This document shows, in pieces, positions 5,809 through 7,075 of a stretch of 7,075 nt of DNA. The DNA is from Ignavibacteriales bacterium. Its GTDB lineage: Bacteria; Bacteroidota; Ignavibacteria; UBA10030; SZUA-254. Both the position numbers and the translations under genes were made by a program. The notes under the pieces are model-generated. The model worked only from the letters and a program-made list of their open reading frames with translations. It was not told the origin of the DNA and ran no database searches. Where the stretch lies: NCBI GenBank assembly GCA_016207985.1, contig JACQYX010000130.1, positions 1 to 7,075 of the forward strand. Reading direction: 5' to 3'. Each line of letters starts with the position of its first letter. The first letter of the stretch is position 1.

Positions 5809-6695
5809 GAATCTTCCACAAACAAAAAAGTTCAAAACCATTATCGGTGAATTCGGAATCGCTATTGCACTTCTTGCCGAAATTGCTCTTTTCTCATCAC
5901 TTTCCCCACATTTTTTCACCGCCGATAACATTTTGAATGTAACACTTCAAACATCTATTACTGCAATCATCGCAGCAGGGATGACGTTCGTTATTCTTAC
6001 AGCCGGATCTACCATTCTCAATTTCATTTCCACTTGCTCTGTGTGCTGGATTAATAGTTGGAATATTTTCTGGTTCGCTTGCGGGTATGTTCGTTACGCG
6101 ATTCAACATCACTCCCTTCATCGTTACTCTATCGTTAATGACGATATGGCGAGGGGCATCTTATATGTACACAGATGGCAGACCAATTTGGGGATTGCCG
6201 GATGAATTCAGCTTTCTCGGTAGTGGAAGAGTTTTCGGTGTTCCAATACCGACAATCATCATGTTCGGCGTTTACATCGTTGCATACACTCTTTTGAAAC
6301 ATACAAAATTTGGTAGATACGTCTATGCCGTTGGTGGTAATAAAGAAGCATCTCGACTTGCTGGCATCGACGTAAACCGGACTTTGTTTTCGGTTTACAT
6401 TATTAGCGGAGTTCTTGCAGCGATCAGCGGTGTACTATTAGCATCGAGGATGAACTCAGGGCAACCGAATGCCGGCTTAATGTATGAGATGGATGTGATT
6501 GCTGCGGTCGTTGTTGGCGGAACGAGTTTATTCGGCGGTCGAGGTTCAATCGTTGGAACATTTTTAGGTGCAATGCTTATAGGTGTACTGCGGAATGGCT
6601 TGAATCTCCTAAACGTCGGATCATATGTGCAAATGGTTGTTCTGGGTGTAGTAATTTTACTTGCAGTTCTTCTCGATCAAGTGAGGATGAAATGA
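5801..6695 (+). pseudogene. CUT2-family sugar permease 2 (RbsC-like), internal deletion and frameshift
   Basis: Second inner-membrane permease of the importer, disrupted as sequenced. The N-terminal part (ATG 5801, codons to about 6007) runs normally through two hydrophobic stretches to AAGMTFVILTAG. Here the family continues IDLSVG..., but this motif is absent and the frame moves. That first frame then gives unrelated residues until a stop at 6203-6205. The permease resumes in the next frame at about 6006-6009 (DLPFSISF..., then GLIVGIFSGSLAGMFVTRFNI). It is complete from there, with GRYVYAVGGNKEAS, EMDVIAAVVVGG, GGRGS and RNGL, ending at TGA 6693-6695. Against permease 1 about 18 residues are missing. 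Restoring them gives about 315 residues, the normal length. A protein starting at the ATG at 6087 would lack the first membrane helices. Its ATG overlaps the ATPase stop by eight bases, and the exported-protein gene overlaps its own stop. Confidence 0.88.
6683..6687 (+). promoter_or_regulatory. ribosome binding site of the exported-protein gene
   Basis: GAGGA lies four bases before the ATG at 6692 and inside the end of permease 2, consistent with coupled translation from the same mRNA. Confidence 0.55.
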
Positions 6696-7075
6696 AACGA
6701 TTAAGATATTTTCTCCCCGGACTTCTCGTATTAATCACATCGGTTTCTTATGCTCAGTCTCAGCCGTTCGTTTTCACACTCTTCGGCGGTCTGTTCTTTC
6801 CATCGCATGTTGATTTCAAAGAAACCTATCGAACAAATTCTGATATCATCTGGGGGGTTGGCTTCAGTTTGCCTGTAAAATCGACACTTTACATAGGTAG
6901 CGACGTATCTTACTTCCGAGCAAAATCGTTGGCGGAATCTTTAACAGATAGCACTATGAAATTGGAAGAACGGTTTATCCACATCGGTGTTTTAAATAAA
7001 CAACCGCTAACTGGAAGTTTTCTGATTCGACTCTCTGCAGGTCTGAGCTATACAACGATAAAGCAAATATCCTCA
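6692..7075 (+). CDS. exported, probable outer-membrane beta-barrel protein, 5' part
   Basis: An open frame of 128 codons runs to the window edge without a stop. The start is ATG 6692, overlapping the permease 2 stop as ATGA. Residues 1-22 form a signal peptide: MKRLRYF, hydrophobic LPGLLVLITSV, and a likely cleavage after SYA, before QSQP. The mature part alternates short strands with glycine and aromatic residues: FVFTLFGGLFFPS, WGVGFSLPV, TLYIGSDVSYFRA, RFIHIGVLN, SFLIRLSAGLSY. This pattern resembles small outer-membrane barrels or porin-like proteins. I do not recognise a specific family, and the missing C-terminus prevents a check for a terminal aromatic residue. Position and coupling to a sugar importer would suit an outer-membrane route for the same substrate, but that is inference. 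Confidence 0.75.
   Translation, partial: MKRLRYFLPGLLVLITSVSYAQSQPFVFTLFGGLFFPSHVDFKETYRTNSDIIWGVGFSLPVKSTLYIGSDVSYFRAKSLAESLTDSTMKLEERFIHIGVLNKQPLTGSFLIRLSAGLSYTTIKQISS

Noticed and set aside
6087..6695. A separate, intact 202-residue permease starting at ATG 6087
   Set aside because: It starts in the middle of a conserved stretch of the permease fold, lacks the first helices, and has no good ribosome binding site; it is the remainder of the broken permease 2.

Overview
The window carries one main gene group, all on the plus strand: a CUT2-type (ribose/galactose class) sugar ABC importer. It is preceded by the 3' part of an unrelated amino-acid-permease-like gene and followed by the 5' part of an exported protein gene. 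Base composition leans AT. Both binding proteins are lipoproteins, most starts have Shine-Dalgarno sequences, and the last gene looks like an outer-membrane barrel, so the host is probably a Gram-negative (diderm) bacterium. The style recalls the Ignavibacteria/Chlorobi/Bacteroidota group, but that is an impression, not a demonstrated assignment. No RNA genes, transposases, CRISPR arrays or defence genes are visible.

Layout: (1) 1-1010, end of an APC-superfamily permease with a C-terminal soluble domain, broken by a one-base frameshift near 345. (2) 1011-1113, AT-rich gap with a possible promoter. (3) 1114-2058, permease 1, intact, TTG start. (4) 2056-2151, a ~96 bp palindrome-rich element. 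(5) 2188-3138, binding lipoprotein 1. (6) 3139-3259, AT-rich gap with degenerate 7-bp repeats. (7) 3260-4177, binding lipoprotein 2, RbsB-like. (8) 4209-4302, a second ~94 bp element of the same architecture, whose end supplies the ribosome binding site of the next gene. (9) 4303-5808, RbsA/MglA-like double ATPase. (10) 5801-6695, permease 2, disrupted: about 18 codons containing the family's IDLSVG motif are missing and the frame is shifted. (11) 6692 to the window edge, an exported, probably beta-barrel protein translationally coupled to permease 2.

How they work together: a binding lipoprotein should capture a sugar in the periplasm and deliver it to a permease dimer driven by the double ATPase. 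Two dissimilar binding proteins and two permeases share one ATPase here. This suggests either a heterodimeric permease, or two merged transporters with different substrates. Because permease 2 is broken as sequenced, permease 1 may be the only working membrane subunit if the sequence is right.

The most interesting signals are the excised segment in permease 2 and the two folded intergenic elements with inverted ends, which sit inside the operon and touch both a stop codon and a ribosome binding site. I see no evidence for a wholly new gene system.
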